A DNA stretch of 64,000 nt from Orthonyx spaldingii (GCA_013397795.1 VZTJ01004014.1:695367-759366); one strand, 5' to 3'; positions 38,114 to 52,104 are shown, counted from the stretch's first letter. Numbers and translations are program-made. The notes: generated from the sequence alone by a model not told the origin.

Positions 38114-39751
38114 CACAAGACACTGTTGTTAGCATTGATATTTACGGGATGGGTTAGGGAACAGATCACCTCAAACTTCAACTACTTACTCCACTATACC
38201 ATGGCATTTGGAGATAAGGGGAGAGAAGACATGCCTCTAACAGTTACTTACCAAAACAAATGATTGAAACAAGGAAAGTTAATATAAATTAGGAACAGAC
38301 AATGAAATTATTCTTTAACTATGATCTTAAAAGCAAGCAAAATGAATCTGAATATGAATGTTGGCCACAGCTGCTACAGCCTTTGATAAACAGCAATTAA
38401 GGGGAAACATTAGGATTTCCATTTCATTGGCACTTCTGTTAAAAGAGCCTAACAGTACTGGAACTAGAAATGCTGAAACACAAAAAATATATACAGGGAT
38501 AAGATACATACAAGGTAAAAATCAATATTTCTAGAGAAAAAGCACAAGAAAAGGGCAAGGAAGGGAAGGAGGATTAGTAAGGAGTGCAGAGATTTCTTGC
38601 TGAAAAAACAGTTTGGAAAAGTCTAGCAGCTTTTTTAAAAAACATGCCCAAACCAAACAAAGCACCCACTCTCTCATTTTCCAAAATCAAAAAATTGTCA
38701 AAAATTTTCAGAGGTGCTCACTGGTACAATCAAGTAAGTAGCAGTATATTTAGCACTAAGCAACCTGAGGTTCAGGCTTTTCTGTAAAGCTTGAGAGGAA
38801 CAGCTGATGCTGGAGTGCCTCTGTCCTCTGTCTCAACAGGAAAGAATTCCCACAGTCCTCAATAAAAGCCAGGAGATTTGATGGCCGGGAGACCCGAGCC
38901 ACCTCTTTATAGCTTCACCAAATCAAAAATTCCTGAAATTAATTCCCCTTTTAAGATGAGCTCTGCTGGCCTGTCCAGCTCAGTCCCAAGGTGAAGTGGT
39001 ACCCACTAAAATGGCCCAATGCATTAATCTGCAGGATGGACTTCTCACCTCAGAAGTGTTCTCAATATATCCCCACTGCAGGAATTATTTTGTGAGATTA
39101 CAGAACTAACCCTTTCCTAACAGGCCTTTGAATTAATTGAGTTATTACCTTTTCCTACTAAGCGCCTTCTCTCTAATTATTAGCTGCTAGTGGTTATGTT
39201 ACCTGCAGAAGAACTTCTAGGGGTGATCAAGACCTGGGATGAGTTGGGCTGTAAGAAGACAACTACCATCACCAAATTCTGCTATGATCTCAAAGAAGCT
39301 CGTATTGAAACTTAAATACTACAGCTTTTTCTCTGCACAGGAAATGGGAAAGAGGCAGCAAACTTTCTAAAATTTGGAAGGGAATGTTACAAAAGACAAG
39401 GATTCAAAAAGGACATAATTTGACAACACACAAGAGAAAAGAGTGATCTACAATAAAGTCAAATTTAAACAGCTGTGCAAAACCAAAATACATTTTCATG
39501 CTTTTGAGGGGGAGGAAGGGAAGGAACATTACAGGTTATTCATATTTAACATTTATTAGCATTTTTGTTAAATCAGCAGGATTTTCACATAATGCTTAAC
39601 CCATAATTGCTTTGGATTGAAATTTACTGATTATCTTGTGAAAGAAAAATTGCCTTGCAGCATGTGTAAAGGTAAGACATTTTTGCATTATTTTCTTTTT
39701 TAAAACATTTTTTGCCATTTCTATGCATTACAGTATCATTCCTCCTTTCCC

Positions 39752-39767
39752 TTTTTTTTTTTTTTTT
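39752..39767. repeat. Poly-T tract
   Basis: Sixteen T following a pyrimidine-rich lead-in (CCTCCTTTCCC). Confidence 0.9.
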
Positions 39768-40299
39768 GATTCTCTGTTCAACAGTAGTAACTGTTTTTCT
39801 TTATGTTAAATATCCAGAGTAATCTAAAACATAAAAATGGCTGACTTGATCTGTTCTTTGTTGACTGCCCTCAGCTGTGAGCCACATTCTACAAAATGAA
39901 GCAAAGCTTCTGTATATTATATCATTTAAGAGACAGGGACACGATAAAATAAAATGAAGGGAAAAAAAAGGAGGAAACAAGACAAAGGGTAAAAAGGTGT
40001 TGCTCTGGGGGGGAAAATAAAGGTATTTCTAAATGTTTGTTTGACAAACTCAAAATCTGAAAGAGCCCAGATAACCTCATTTCAAGACTGGCATGTGATG
40101 CTTCACAGACAAATGTGACTTAGATAAAGTATTTTTATGGACTCACGGAAGCCAGTAGGTTCAGACATGAAATGCTACCCATGCCAGTCCTCAATCCTAG
40201 ATTATACTCTTTCATGTGCCTAAAGGCTATATATCCCCCAACCTTTCCAGAATGAACCAATACAAATCCAGCATGGGGGAATGAGCTAAACCAGCCCTC

Positions 40300-40668
40300 T
40301 CAAAACACATTATCTTGAAGCACAGGCTTCCGACAGCAACGAAGGAACCCGCAGTACACAGTCCGCACATGGGTCCAGCTTGGAGGTGGAAGCTCTTCAT
40401 CACAAGTGATGCTGCCAGTGGTAGAACTGGGATAAAGGCATTTGGGAGCCCCTCTTCTAGACTGAATTGCAAATCTTCTGTGATGTGTCAGATTGACCTT
40501 ATCACAGACACCCGTATTACTCTTTCCCGGGGAGGGAAAGGAGGAGCACTTGGGTGTACAGCAGTGCAGTGAACAGGAATTGAAACAAATATTGCCTGCC
40601 AGTGACTTGGAGATGATAAGAGTGCTGGCATGTACCAACTGCAGAGACACCAAAACCCACAAATTCAT
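40300..40668 (-). other. Cysteine-rich open reading frame inside an APBB2 intron
   Basis: An ATG-initiated frame of 122 codons (ATG at 40666-40668, A at -3) on the same strand as APBB2, with no introns. The N-terminus MNLWVLVSLQLVHAST is hydrophobic and could act as a short signal peptide. The remainder has 15 cysteines, including NICFNSCSLHCCTPKC and YCGFLRCC near the C-terminus, plus several basic residues. I do not recognise a family. The length is within what chance allows in a window of this size, so a gene is possible but unproven. Confidence 0.2.
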
Positions 40669-42943
40669 GATAGCAGACACTGTCAAAACTATTTCATTAT
40701 CTACCCTATCTCTTAAACACACACTATGACTTATTTCTCACTTACTGCTCTGCACTGGGGTTCTGCTCAGAACCAGCTGAATACAAAGGATTCTTCCTCC
40801 AGTTCTTTTTAATAAAGCTTGGCATCTGTGGTTTCAAGAAATGCAAGGCTTTTCCTAGCAGTTCCCACTATAACTCCAGCTATGCCTGTTCTATGCAGCT
40901 GTTTCAGTATTTGGAAGAGGACAAAATCCTGAGCCCAATTCATGCTCCTGTTTTGAACTCCAGTACTGTAAGTCTGCTGGTACTGTATTGGAATGCAATC
41001 GTAATAACCACTGAACCAAAAAACCATTACTGTTTCAATAATGCTTATCAATGAATGCAGAAACCTTCAAAAAGCAAATGCTTTTGCCTATACCTACAAT
41101 TAAAATAACTACATGATATCATACTAATACAAATTTGGGGATATGCTTATTTTCTGCATCACCTTTTACAGCACAGCATATAGTCTTGGTGCTGCCATAG
41201 AATGGTCTATGCATAAACCTTTGCTGGAACAAACTCTTTGCTGAATTAGAACTGCCATATCAAAAATTAGATGAGCCTACTATGTACTCACATAGATGTC
41301 TGTCTTAATACATCTGTACTGTATTAAAACCTATGTTATTATAATTCATACATTTTGTACTCTCATGATGCTGCTGAGAATTAATGATTATTATTCATAA
41401 TCATAAACTACATTTCATTTAAAGCAAACAGAAACGTGAAAGTTAAAAATACACCTCATACATTACCAGCAGGTCTGAAACTTTAATTGTAAAGACATTT
41501 TAAACAGAAGTAGAAAAATATTTCAAATCAAAATATGCCATTTTTCCTCTGCAGTTTACCAACCATGCTGATTTCTGGGTTTTTGTGAAAACCATCTATA
41601 ACTTTAATCATTAAAGTCCCATTCTCTACATTTTAGAGTAAGAAAAATAATAATGGTAAAGTTATATTCTTCACATGTACATTACAGGAATTTAATATGC
41701 AGCACTTTGCATTCAGCATTTCTGAATTTTTTCTTGTTTTCTAACAGAATGGTAAAAGTTACAGTTCTTTCTCCATTAATCCTCTCAGAAATTATTTGCA
41801 GCATGCCTGAAATGTTGTGGTGAAGTTTGCAGACCTTATGAGTAGCATTTATGAACATGTGGGAACAACCTTTCCAAAATAATGAACAAGACTGTACATA
41901 TTTAAGCCTACACAGGATAAAAGTTTCAGGGTCCAGATGGTAATACATACTTGAATGTCCTTAACTCCTCTTAACTTTCATGTAAGTTAGTTTGGTGCAT
42001 ATATGAACAAAATCCACAACAGAAAAAATGTTCTCTCTAAATGAATCATAAACCAAACCGCTAAGGATTGCCTGATCCAAAATTCAGAGCCAGTACAAAG
42101 AGTTCCTTTGATAGAGCTGTGGACATTTTTCTGAAAATTCAGTATAAAAACAATTAAAAGCCAACCTTCTTTTATATTAGTATTTAATTCCATAGAAGTC
42201 TTCCCAGCATACTAAAACAAAGTCATTGTATTTTTTGAAGCATATTCTTCTTTAGGACAATTGATTTTATTTTCCTACGTATATGACACCAAACAAATCC
42301 TTGGATTGTGCCTGAAAGCATTATTTTAAAAGGCAGTACCACGTACTGCTCTTTCAGCACATGTGGAGGACAGAGTGTATCATTCTGTTTCTAGTTAAAG
42401 CCTAACTGCAACACTGACAGGTATTTGGTACTGGCAGGATGTACAGAGACTTACACTTGAGAACACTTCATGTTTATTCAATAGAAACTACCCTGTAAAG
42501 GAACTAGTGTCTCAAATGAAGACTCATATGTCTTTTGTGATACTCCTATCAAACGAACCAAAAAGAAAGATGTAAACAAAGAGTCCAGCCAAAAGTCTGC
42601 TATCATGTGCAAAAGTTTTATGTATCCTTTACCCATGTAACACAGCAATGCTTCAGACTATGCTACAGATCTGCCTAAATTTCACACTCATCAGGCACTG
42701 CCTGTCTAATTTATCTGAGACATGCCTGATTTCATCCTACACATCCAAAGTTCAGCGTGCTTCATCAGGCACAGCCATTAAAAAATGAACATAGAGAATA
42801 GATACTTACGATGTATTATCAACAAGTAGCTACACTTTGGGACATTATCAAGCCAGTTTAGCTAACAGCTAAACTTGCAAGTTCAAAAAGTTATTTCAAT
42901 TTTCCTTACAGTATGTAGCCCACAAGAAGACACAGCAGGTTAC

Positions 42944-43149
42944 CTCAGTTTCTGGAGTAGGAGATGGAGTAATGGAACCAAGAGATCCTTTTCGTGAGCC
43001 CTGGAGATCTGTTGGGATGGACACAGGACGCTGCCATTGAGTTGTGCCTGTTGGTATGTGCCAGTAGTAGATCCCAGCAACGTCATTTATTTTTTTCCAA
43101 CCAGGTGGTAAGTCTGGGTCTGTCTGAAATGAATGATCACTCCATATAT
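42944..43149 (-). CDS. APBB2: APBB2 internal exon encoding the WW domain
   Basis: This 206-nt exon encodes 68 complete codons plus two bases of a split codon. It enters in phase 1 and leaves in phase 0. The translation contains the WW fold: DPDLPPGW (first Trp, codon 17), the aromatic YYWH block (codons 27-30), then IPTGTTQW (second Trp, codon 38) followed by QRP. A Ser/Thr/Pro-rich tail (SLGSITPSPTPETE) closes the exon. In the FE65 family this WW domain binds proline-rich partners such as Mena and nuclear factors; that is family knowledge, not visible here. The donor is GAG|GTAACC. The acceptor has a long T/C tract ending in CAGCAG, so it is a NAGNAG site; I chose the distal AG because, with a G from the preceding exon, it restores the usual Asp-Ile-Trp. 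The preceding N-terminal exon is not in the window. Family copies I recall have Glu-Arg after the second Trp, here Gln-Arg. Identity is very secure. Confidence 0.97.
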
Positions 43150-46100
43150 CTGCTGAGAACAGGGGGAAAAAAAATAAAAAAAATCACACAAAGGCACAAA
43201 CAGTTCTTCCATGGGTCTGCACAGCTGGTATTGCTCTTGTACAGTTCCTGTGTAAATGAACACCAGAAAAAATATCAAATTATTGAGGCTCAATGTAACA
43301 TGGCAGTGGACAACAGATGAATAACCAGTTGTTATACTGTTGCTCTTAATCCCTTTTTGGAATTAAAAGTTCCTTGTTAGTCTACCCTTCAAGCCTTCTA
43401 CTAGGCCTTTTATCACAGTTGCTTTTTTCTGAGTCTCTATCATTTCTGCTACCCGTACTTATGCACATACACACAAAAAGACAGACAAATGATAACTTGA
43501 AATAACTCTTACATTCTGAGGTACAAAGCAGACTATTTCTTCCCCGGAGCCACTTAAAAAGTTCTTAAATTACTGATTTACCACTTGAGGACTAATCTAA
43601 GCAAGTTCTACAGAAGAAATGCTAGACAAGATTATTACACTCAAATTTAATAAAAAGCCTCACCCATGGCCCAGTATCTGAAATCATCAACATTCCCATA
43701 ATCAGTTCCAGAAGTTCACAAATATTCTAAACACCTGCTTCTAAATGTCCCCTGTTGTGGCCTCTATGGCATTCAAGTACGTAGTTCCTGACTCCAAGGT
43801 CTTACATGTTTTAAAGCCTATTCATCTTCAACCTTGCCCATTTTTGTTTTCCAGCTGAATAAATCAACTACACTCTTCTCAACCACATAAAAGGCAAATA
43901 AACACAAAACACTTTCCACAATTTGGCCACATCATGCAAGAAATAATGTGATCAAATATCTAAACATCATAATGAAATATTCATGGCAACATCTGCAAGT
44001 CCAGTTTAAATTTAAAGTTTAGGCACAGCTTCTGTCCTTGCTAATACATGCATATGTATGTACACACAGCTACTCAACATACAGCCAGGAAAGTGTTATG
44101 CTATGGTTGCATTAAACTAATTTCAAACTAATTTGAAAATAATCAACCAAAGACACAGAGGAACTAACATACTGTTATTTATTGTTGCAATGACATGTAG
44201 TACCAGAAGGACTTGAACAGGAATTACTTTGAAGTAAAAGCAGATAAAACTCACAGCAGAAATAAAATTGTTAACCCAGAGACTTAAACTAAAAAATTTC
44301 TGCAACCATTAGTTACAAGAGAAGAAATTATCTCGTATGTGAACAAACAGATGGAAGAAAATAATGTAAAATACCTGGGATAAGAAGATACCACCTAGCT
44401 GAGTAATACTAATTTATTTTGAAAACTTATCCACTAGCAAAAATAAATAACACCAAAATATGTTTGCATATGCTGAGAAATAAAACAGGAATTAGACTTG
44501 TTTTCAATTAACTTAGCTCAGGACTTTCAAAGAGCAGCATTTCCCACACAAAATGACTGTGATTGATGTCAGTGTGCGGTTGCTCCTCACGCAAAGGGAC
44601 TGGGCCTCAGACCATCTGATAAACACAGAGAACAGGACAGCACTAGAGGGCATGTGTTCATCCTGAAACACCACTCCTCATGTTTGCCATGCAAACCTAC
44701 TTGAAAAAAAATGAAACATATATGTGTCCCAGCCCATGCTGCAGAATGGAAGACTTGGGATAATCTTTTCACAGGCTGTGGTTTCCTACTAGTATAAACT
44801 GGAAAGCCTCCCTGGTGCACTGCCTGTTCTAACAGATGAAAGCACTCGGTGTGCAAGTCAAAGGTAACGTGGCGTCACAAGAGATACCAGCACAAGATAG
44901 ATAAAGTAAGCATCAACAGACAAAATCTAACAAGACAAATGAATGCACTTGAGGAATCAGAGATCTACAACAGGACATTAGGACATCAGTGGCTTTAGTC
45001 TATTTGAATGTGGAATTACAGGTATCAAAATAATTTTCCTCTGAATTTGAATGACTCCATTCAATGGTACGACATTTCAAAACACCTAATTTTTGTTCCA
45101 CAGCAGCTAGGTGTTATCTCCACTTCCAAGAGAACTTGCTGGTGATGATAAGAAAGGCATAGGAACAGAGACCAGAGTTGGTGCCTCCCTGCTTAGGTCT
45201 TGTGCATGAGGGAACCTGGTTTACTGAAGGCCAAGCAAACTTCCTTCCGGAAGAAAATACTCTTAAGGCAACAGGTCTAATGCAATGAATTTTGTATAGG
45301 ACTGGGAGATGTACTTGTGAAAATAGGCACGTATTTTACATGTGCATCTCTTCTTCAGGTGAAAACAAATCCCACCAATCAGCATGGCTGGGTTCCTAAT
45401 TTATGGACAAAAAGAGTACTCTTGAGAAGGAGGAAATGCAATCTCAAAGGGCTTGACTTTGGCAGCATACATGACTTCAAAGTAGAGACTGTAAAAATGC
45501 TGTACAGAGTTACCAGTGTGCTGGAAATTCTGTACCTGGGAGGTGCAGTACAGTAATAGCACCTATGCCACACAACAATTTGAACATGTTAATTTCACAT
45601 GATATTTCACATGTTAAAACCACATTTTTTGGAAAATTGGGAGAGAGCACCAAGGTAGAGTCATACTAAGACAGAAAAGATATTCAGGGAAATCTGGTAG
45701 GTATCATTGTATCATTCAAAGGACACATGCTTTACTTTTCCAGGGATTGGTTTCAACAGAGGGATCTCATTTTGCCTTCTTGGAAGCAGTAGCAGCAGAT
45801 GTGAGTGCACAGCCTCTGGCTAATGCAAATGCAGCTCTGCTGGAGTTAGTGGAAGCACTAGACTTTCAGTCAGTCTTTCTAGCTTAAACAGGGCTTATTT
45901 CACTGCGTGGTAGCAGAATGCCCAAGTGAGACTACTTGTCTGCAAGGCTCAGCAATACTTGCAAACACTTGATCTACACTATCTAACTAGGTTAAGTAAT
46001 AAAATACCCACACTGTACACAGACAAAGATGAGATATCTCTTTTTTTTTGTACTTCTAGCTTAGTTATCTCAATTCTTATGATGGTTTTGTAACAATTTT

Positions 46101-49100
46101 TCTTCTGTTAAGATCCTCTGAAAAAAAGGGACACCATCCTAACACTGGATTTGATCCAGACTGTAATTGCCTATCACCATCTCAAAAGTATACTTCAGCA
46201 GTAAAAAAATTAACTGAAAAGGAGTGTTCATTGTCCAGGCTGGAAGCGTGATGGTACAAACAGGAACACTTTCAGTGTTTCCAAATCTAAAAAAATAATC
46301 TGGCCAATAATCAATCTATAAAGTCACTTCTGAATCTTTGGTCCTCCCACTGCTCACATTCCAGCAGTGGATGTATAATACAAATGAAAGAATTCAAACT
46401 GAAAAGCACCTTGTTTGTAATAAGAGATCTGCATCAAAGCTTCCTATGTCAAAAATTGCAGAGAATGGGATAGCAACAGTATCCAACAACATGTTGTCCT
46501 AGTGTTTAGGCACCAATGGGAAATCGTTAGCTTCATTGTCTGTCTTCATTGCTGGGCTGAAGCATAATGAAGAGCTGGCCTACCATGCCACATGCATTAC
46601 AGATGTTATCCTTCTGGTCACACAAGGGGAAGCACAAAAAGGAACTGGGAAGACAGGAGGATAAAAAGCTTTTTAAAAAAGGAGAGAGGCGGGGAAAAGT
46701 ATTGTTTTCTTTTCTGAAGCTCAAAAATCTTGACATGAAAATGTTTTACTTCTGTCTTCTGCATCTAAATAAAAGCAAAACTAAAGGAAAAGAAAGCTAC
46801 AGAAACTTAGTCTTTTTGAAGAGATGCCAATGACTTCAGCAGATCCAGGATTTCATCCTAAGGGAAGAATATTCCCCCCTGCCCCATGCGTATGCTGAAG
46901 ATCAAGGCAGGCACTGATGGGAGGGGAAGACTCTGTATTAACGACTGAGGGCAAGCGAAATTCAAGGAGCACTCTCCATTCAATAGCACAATAGAAAGAA
47001 CACAGGTCTTCTGTATTTTTATCCCATCTATTTCCTGTAGTGGGCCCAATGTGCAAGTTTAAGTTGTTTGGTTTTAACGAAAAGAAGTCTCCAAACATAA
47101 CTTCTCTTCACTTTGCATACACTACAGCAAAATCAATAGCACCACCTACTTGCATCATTCTTGCAATGATGGCCAGCAGGCAGCCTTGCCTAAGCATCAC
47201 CGCAAGAAGCATGAATGCTATCTCAGAAACAAATGCAGCAAAGATACAAGTCAACAAGTCAAGTAATTACAAATGAGACACGACTGTCTAATTTGGGGAA
47301 CATTATACAATGAGGAGTGATAACCAGCCAGAAGCTGGTCATTTGTCACCATTTTTGCTCACAGCATGTAACTGGTTGTCATGACAACCCTGTCATCCTC
47401 CTTGCCAAATTGCTGAACCAGCTACCAGCCACATGCTCTTGGGGAGAGGAAGATTCTCTAATAGTTTCCAGGAAAACATGCTGAAACATGGGATTGACAG
47501 GCATACATGTAACCAGACTCTATCTGTGCCAAAATGATTTGCTGTTTTGATCAACTGTAAAATCAACCATAATCAGAAAAGACTGACTTCGTAAAAATCC
47601 TAAGGAAGTTTGGGATGAATAGCCTGTACTATTTTTCCTTTTCATGAGATGGGATCTTTGTCTGGCTGTATAAATGAGTTACGACCAGCATAAGACGCAT
47701 TCAAGCAGAGATGACTAATCTTAAGGAAAAGAGAGGAAAGCAGATTTGTCAGAATTCAGGGAAAAAAACCAAAAACCACAACGAAACCCACTTGCTTTGC
47801 TGTCTTGGCTTCTTCTCCCTTTCAACGACCAAAGCCCAAGATGTTGATAGAAGGACCACAGTACTAGTACAATTACCAAAGAAAACAAGGGCAAGTGACT
47901 TCAGCAGAGGGACTCTGAAGAACTGCTGATGACAGCCCTGGATGTGTTTTATGGATGATGCCAGCTGTCCTGCTTAAATGGGAGAATTTTTGGGCTGTCC
48001 AAGCTGTCTGCTCAGGGGCAATACAGTCTGAGGTCCAGAGGTGAAGCTGTGAGAAACCAGCACTGCAGCTTGCGTTTACAGGAGCTGATACTAACAGCAG
48101 CAGCAGTAGGAAAAAGTACTGCAGCAAGACTGTGAGGCAAGATCTATATGTTCCTTCCTGGAAAATGGGCAAAAAATACGTAAACACAAGAGGACTAGCC
48201 TGTTCACCAACTAAAACCACCTATCCATGAAACAAGCAGAGTCTGGTAAAATAAGGAAGGAAGACTTGGAGATGATCTGAATTGCTGTCTCGAGGGAGCT
48301 ATTGTGGCAACAGATGGACCAGGAAGAAGCCAGCCTCTAGAGGAGGGTGGCTGTTTAGCCAGGTGGAATAGTGGTGACAACATGAAGTTATAGACATATA
48401 GGAAGGATCATGTCAGCTTGAGCAAAAGCTAATAAACTGCTACCTGAAAGTGCTGCACTGGAGACACATCCTATGGCTCTTACACAAACTGTATTGTGTG
48501 ACAAGACCTCAATCTCTTCATTAGGGTGCTTATGGATATTAATGTAGCTGGGCAACTAAGAAGATGTACTGGGTCTGGTTGGAATTGGGCTTATTTTTTT
48601 TCTTAGCAGTCTGTAAGGTAGTGCACATTACATTTGTGACTAAAACAAGTGCTGGAAACGTACCAGTGCTTTAGTTATTGCTGAGCAGCGCTTCCATAGG
48701 GCCGAGATGGTCTCTGTTCTCTGCCTCAAGCAGACTGGCTAGCCATTGTCCTGCTAGTGCTAGTGTTTGCATCACTTTTTACACGTGATTATTTCTTTCT
48801 TCACTTACTAAGTTTTCTTTATCTTGAGTCATGACTTCTTCTCACTTGCTCTTCCAGTTCTCTTCCCCATACCACTAGTGGGAGGAACAAGCCACCACAG
48901 AATTCAAAGCATATTGGCCAACTTAAGATCCAGGAAAAAATAAGCAGGTACCATCTGTGGTGAAATGAAAAGGAGTTCCAAACAAGTGAGGGCAGAATAT
49001 ATATGAATGCCCTTTCCACCAGCTTTGTGCTTAAATGAGATACTATCTGAACAAAGTGCACCAATACCTTAAAAGATTTCTACCAACAAATTTCCAAAGC

Positions 49101-49162
49101 AGTCAGAATAATTTGCTACTGTTCTAGCAAGTGATCTACTACTTATAAATACATTTTCCATG

Positions 49163-49345
49163 TCAAAGAATTACAGAATGGTTGGGGTTGGAAGGGACTT
49201 CTGGAGATCATCTAGTCCAATCCCTCTGCTGAAGTGGGTAACACAGGATTGCATCCAGGTGGGTTTTGAATATCTCCAGAGAAGCAGACTCCACAACCTC
49301 TCTGGGCAGCCTGTTCCAGTACTCTCACCCTCACAGCAAAGAATA
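49163..49345 (-). mobile_element. Short CR1 LINE 3'-end fragment
   Basis: Minus-oriented CR1 3' end. In plus orientation it shows TTACAGAATGGTTGGGGTTG, GAAGGGACTTCTGGAGATCA, TCTAGTCCAATCCC, CTCTGGGCAGCCTGTTCCAG and CCCTCACAGCAAAGAA. The likeness to CR1 ends around 49345. It is 5'-truncated and lies in the large intron upstream of the WW exon. Confidence 0.9.
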
Positions 49346-49666
49346 CAACCAGTATAAGTGGGTTTCCAGCTTGTTGGAAATGCTAGTTCTCTATTCCTTC
49401 CACTAGATGGCAAAAGCTTTTACTTAAAGAATAGTTCAAAACTCATCAGACTATACCTCTAATTTGGTCTAAATCCATTGTGATCATGCATTGTGTGATT
49501 GTTGACCCAAAGGACCTCCTCACCGTGGAGGACTCTGAGCAGCAAATAATTCATCAAGAGCAGTATTTTCATTATCATCACTAGCAAATTGCTAAAAATG
49601 GTATTGCAAGTTAGCCTTCAGGGCTAAACTAGTCCAGCAGCAATCTGCATCTGCTTTTCTGGTTTG

Positions 49667-49697
49667 TTTTTTTTTTTGGGTTTTTTTTTTTTTTTTT
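49667..49697. repeat. Two adjacent poly-T tracts
   Basis: Runs of 11 and 17 T separated by GGG. On the minus strand this is A-rich; no retrocopy body was identified beside it. Confidence 0.9.
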
Positions 49698-52104
49698 GCA
49701 TAGTATCTCTTCTTCATATGCCTTTCCCCATGGAGAGCAGAACTGCAGCATATAATCTCATGTTCTGGGTTCATAACATATTGAACTACTTTGTCTTGTT
49801 TTAGAAGCAGGGTTGTGTTTGGTTTAAAGAGGAGAAATTAGGTGACCAGCCCACTCAAGGAACTGCTGGACTCACACAGCGAACCCTGCGCACGCACTGT
49901 CGCACGGCAGACACACTGCACTGCACACTGAGGGAGACCAACATGCACATGCATGGAGTCCAGCCTTCCTTCCCTTCACAGAATTTAGCTGTCACAACAA
50001 CAGTAGCCAAGAATTTGGTAGAAAAACAAGGAAAAACACGTTGGTAGCAGCTCTGAATTTATGTATTTCTCTCTAAAATAAAGAGTCTGATTCTCCTGTC
50101 TCCTCAAAGTGAATCAGTATGCTAGTGTCGAACCATCCATAGAACAAAACCATTAATTTTGTGAACAAAATAAATGAACAAAATACAGTCTGGAATTTTC
50201 ACACAAAACAGAAAGATTCCATCTATAATACTGACACAAAAAGCAGTTAAACACAGATGTCCTTCTGACTTCAAGACACAGGATGCCTGCAGAGCAGGAG
50301 GGGATGTTGTGCCAATGTCTGGCATTCGGCACTAGGGTCACCTTGACAGCTTCAACTCTCCACAAAGGAAATCCTGCACCATAGTGCTTTACTTACAAGT
50401 AACACTCTTGTTTCACAATCTTCAAACATTAGAGTTCAGTATCTCCCAACCTGTAACTCTCCATTTTACTGGGACTGGCTGTAGACACAAATGGTTCCCA
50501 TGTCCCTTACACTTTCTAATAGCAGCTAGTACTACTTACCTTGACACAAGCCATGAAAGACAGAGGAACAGATCTTAGGCCCTCCAATACACTTGTCACC
50601 AATCCCTGGTACTAAAGAATGGCACCAAGGTTGGACTCCACACTTTTAATCCCATTTGTTTGACCTGAGGAATAGCTTTCTATCCTCTCTATTCTATTTC
50701 TACTGTATCCTCAACAGTTTAAATTGAGGGCTGGTGATGTCAGTGAGTGCCTCTTTAATCTGAATGACGTGAGTAGTAAGACAGAGTATGGAAGAAAGAA
50801 TCTGACTAGCAGTCACCATTTTTTTTTTTGCATTTTAGAAAAGGAATCGCATACAAATATTTACATTAAAAGTCTGGGCAAAGATAATTTTCTTCATCTA
50901 AAATATACTTGACTTCAGGAGTCAATGTAGAGAAAGGAAGGATTGCATTTCTCTGGAGAATATCCTGCATAAATATATTGATATAGCCTGAAATTTTAGG
51001 GACATGTTCATTAGTGTTTTTGTGCATATGACTGGCTAATTAAAAGCCAGTGAAGTTGCCCAATGGCAGACATACAATTCAATTGGCAGTATGACTAAAG
51101 CTGCTTTTCTTTGACAGCTTCATTTAGAGCACTGTGCAAATGCATTAGAAAAAACCTTTTCCTGAATTTAATGATTCAGTGAAAACAGAACATAAAATTG
51201 AATTACAATGGAGTTACTATCTGAAATTAAATGTTTTACTTCATAAAAAAGAGCAAAGTTTGCAATAACAGTCATTTCCCCTCTCATATGCAAGCTCTTC
51301 TCATCCTTCAGTTCAGACAGTGCAGCAGATGCTCTAGGACACCATGAAAATGACTGCTTTATCTTCACACCAACCTTGTGAGGCAGGAGAGTGCAAGCCC
51401 TGTTTTAAACAAAGTCAGGGAGGGGTAAGAGGAGAGGTCTGAGATGCATTAAATAACGCTCCTGGAGTCATGCCCAGACTCTAGGTACTTCCTGGGATCT
51501 GTGCAGGCTCCCTGCACCCAAGCACCAGACAATCACACACAGTGCAGAGAGATCAGCCACTGTGCTCCAGTGTGCCTACACATCAGAGCCCCCTTCCATC
51601 CTACAGGATGGACTGTTCTTTCCAATATGGCAAATCTTGGTCAATCTAGTACTATCAGTAAAAGCTGGAATGTGACTTTTAACAATCTATATAATGGATC
51701 CGTTTGCCACTGCAGCTACAGCCCATGCTGAGGCCTTGTAAGACATGAACTCAAGCTTCACCTCCCAGCCTTCAAACTTTGAGACTTTTTATAAAAAAAT
51801 GCCAACAACCAAACAACTTTAACCTTTTCAAAAGTAATTTTGCTTCAGTAGAAGCAAGTATTTTCCTGCACAGTGCATAGAGCCATACATGAAGTGCAAT
51901 GTACAGCATCCACAACAGGAAGGCTTTATGAACAGGGGTTTCTGACAGCAGATGGAAGCGCCAGGGGAGCTGGCTGTGTTTCACCCGCTGTGGGAGAGGG
52001 GAGTGTGCTGATAGCACACAGGGGTCTCTCACAGCCCTGCAGTTTGTTCGAGTCTTTCACATCACTACATCGGTATATCAATTTTCTATTAAATCTTTAG
52101 TCAT

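Larger units (their letters stand above)
38035..42943 (-). other. APBB2: APBB2 intron between WW exon and 21-codon exon
   Basis: A 4.9-kb intron with a GTAACC donor and a TCTAG acceptor. Near its 3' end it carries a T-rich pyrimidine tract (minus strand). It contains one minus-strand cysteine-rich open frame at 40.3-40.7 kb. Otherwise the sequence is AT-rich and I recognise no repeats in it apart from a plus-strand poly-T run at 39752-39767. Confidence 0.9.
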
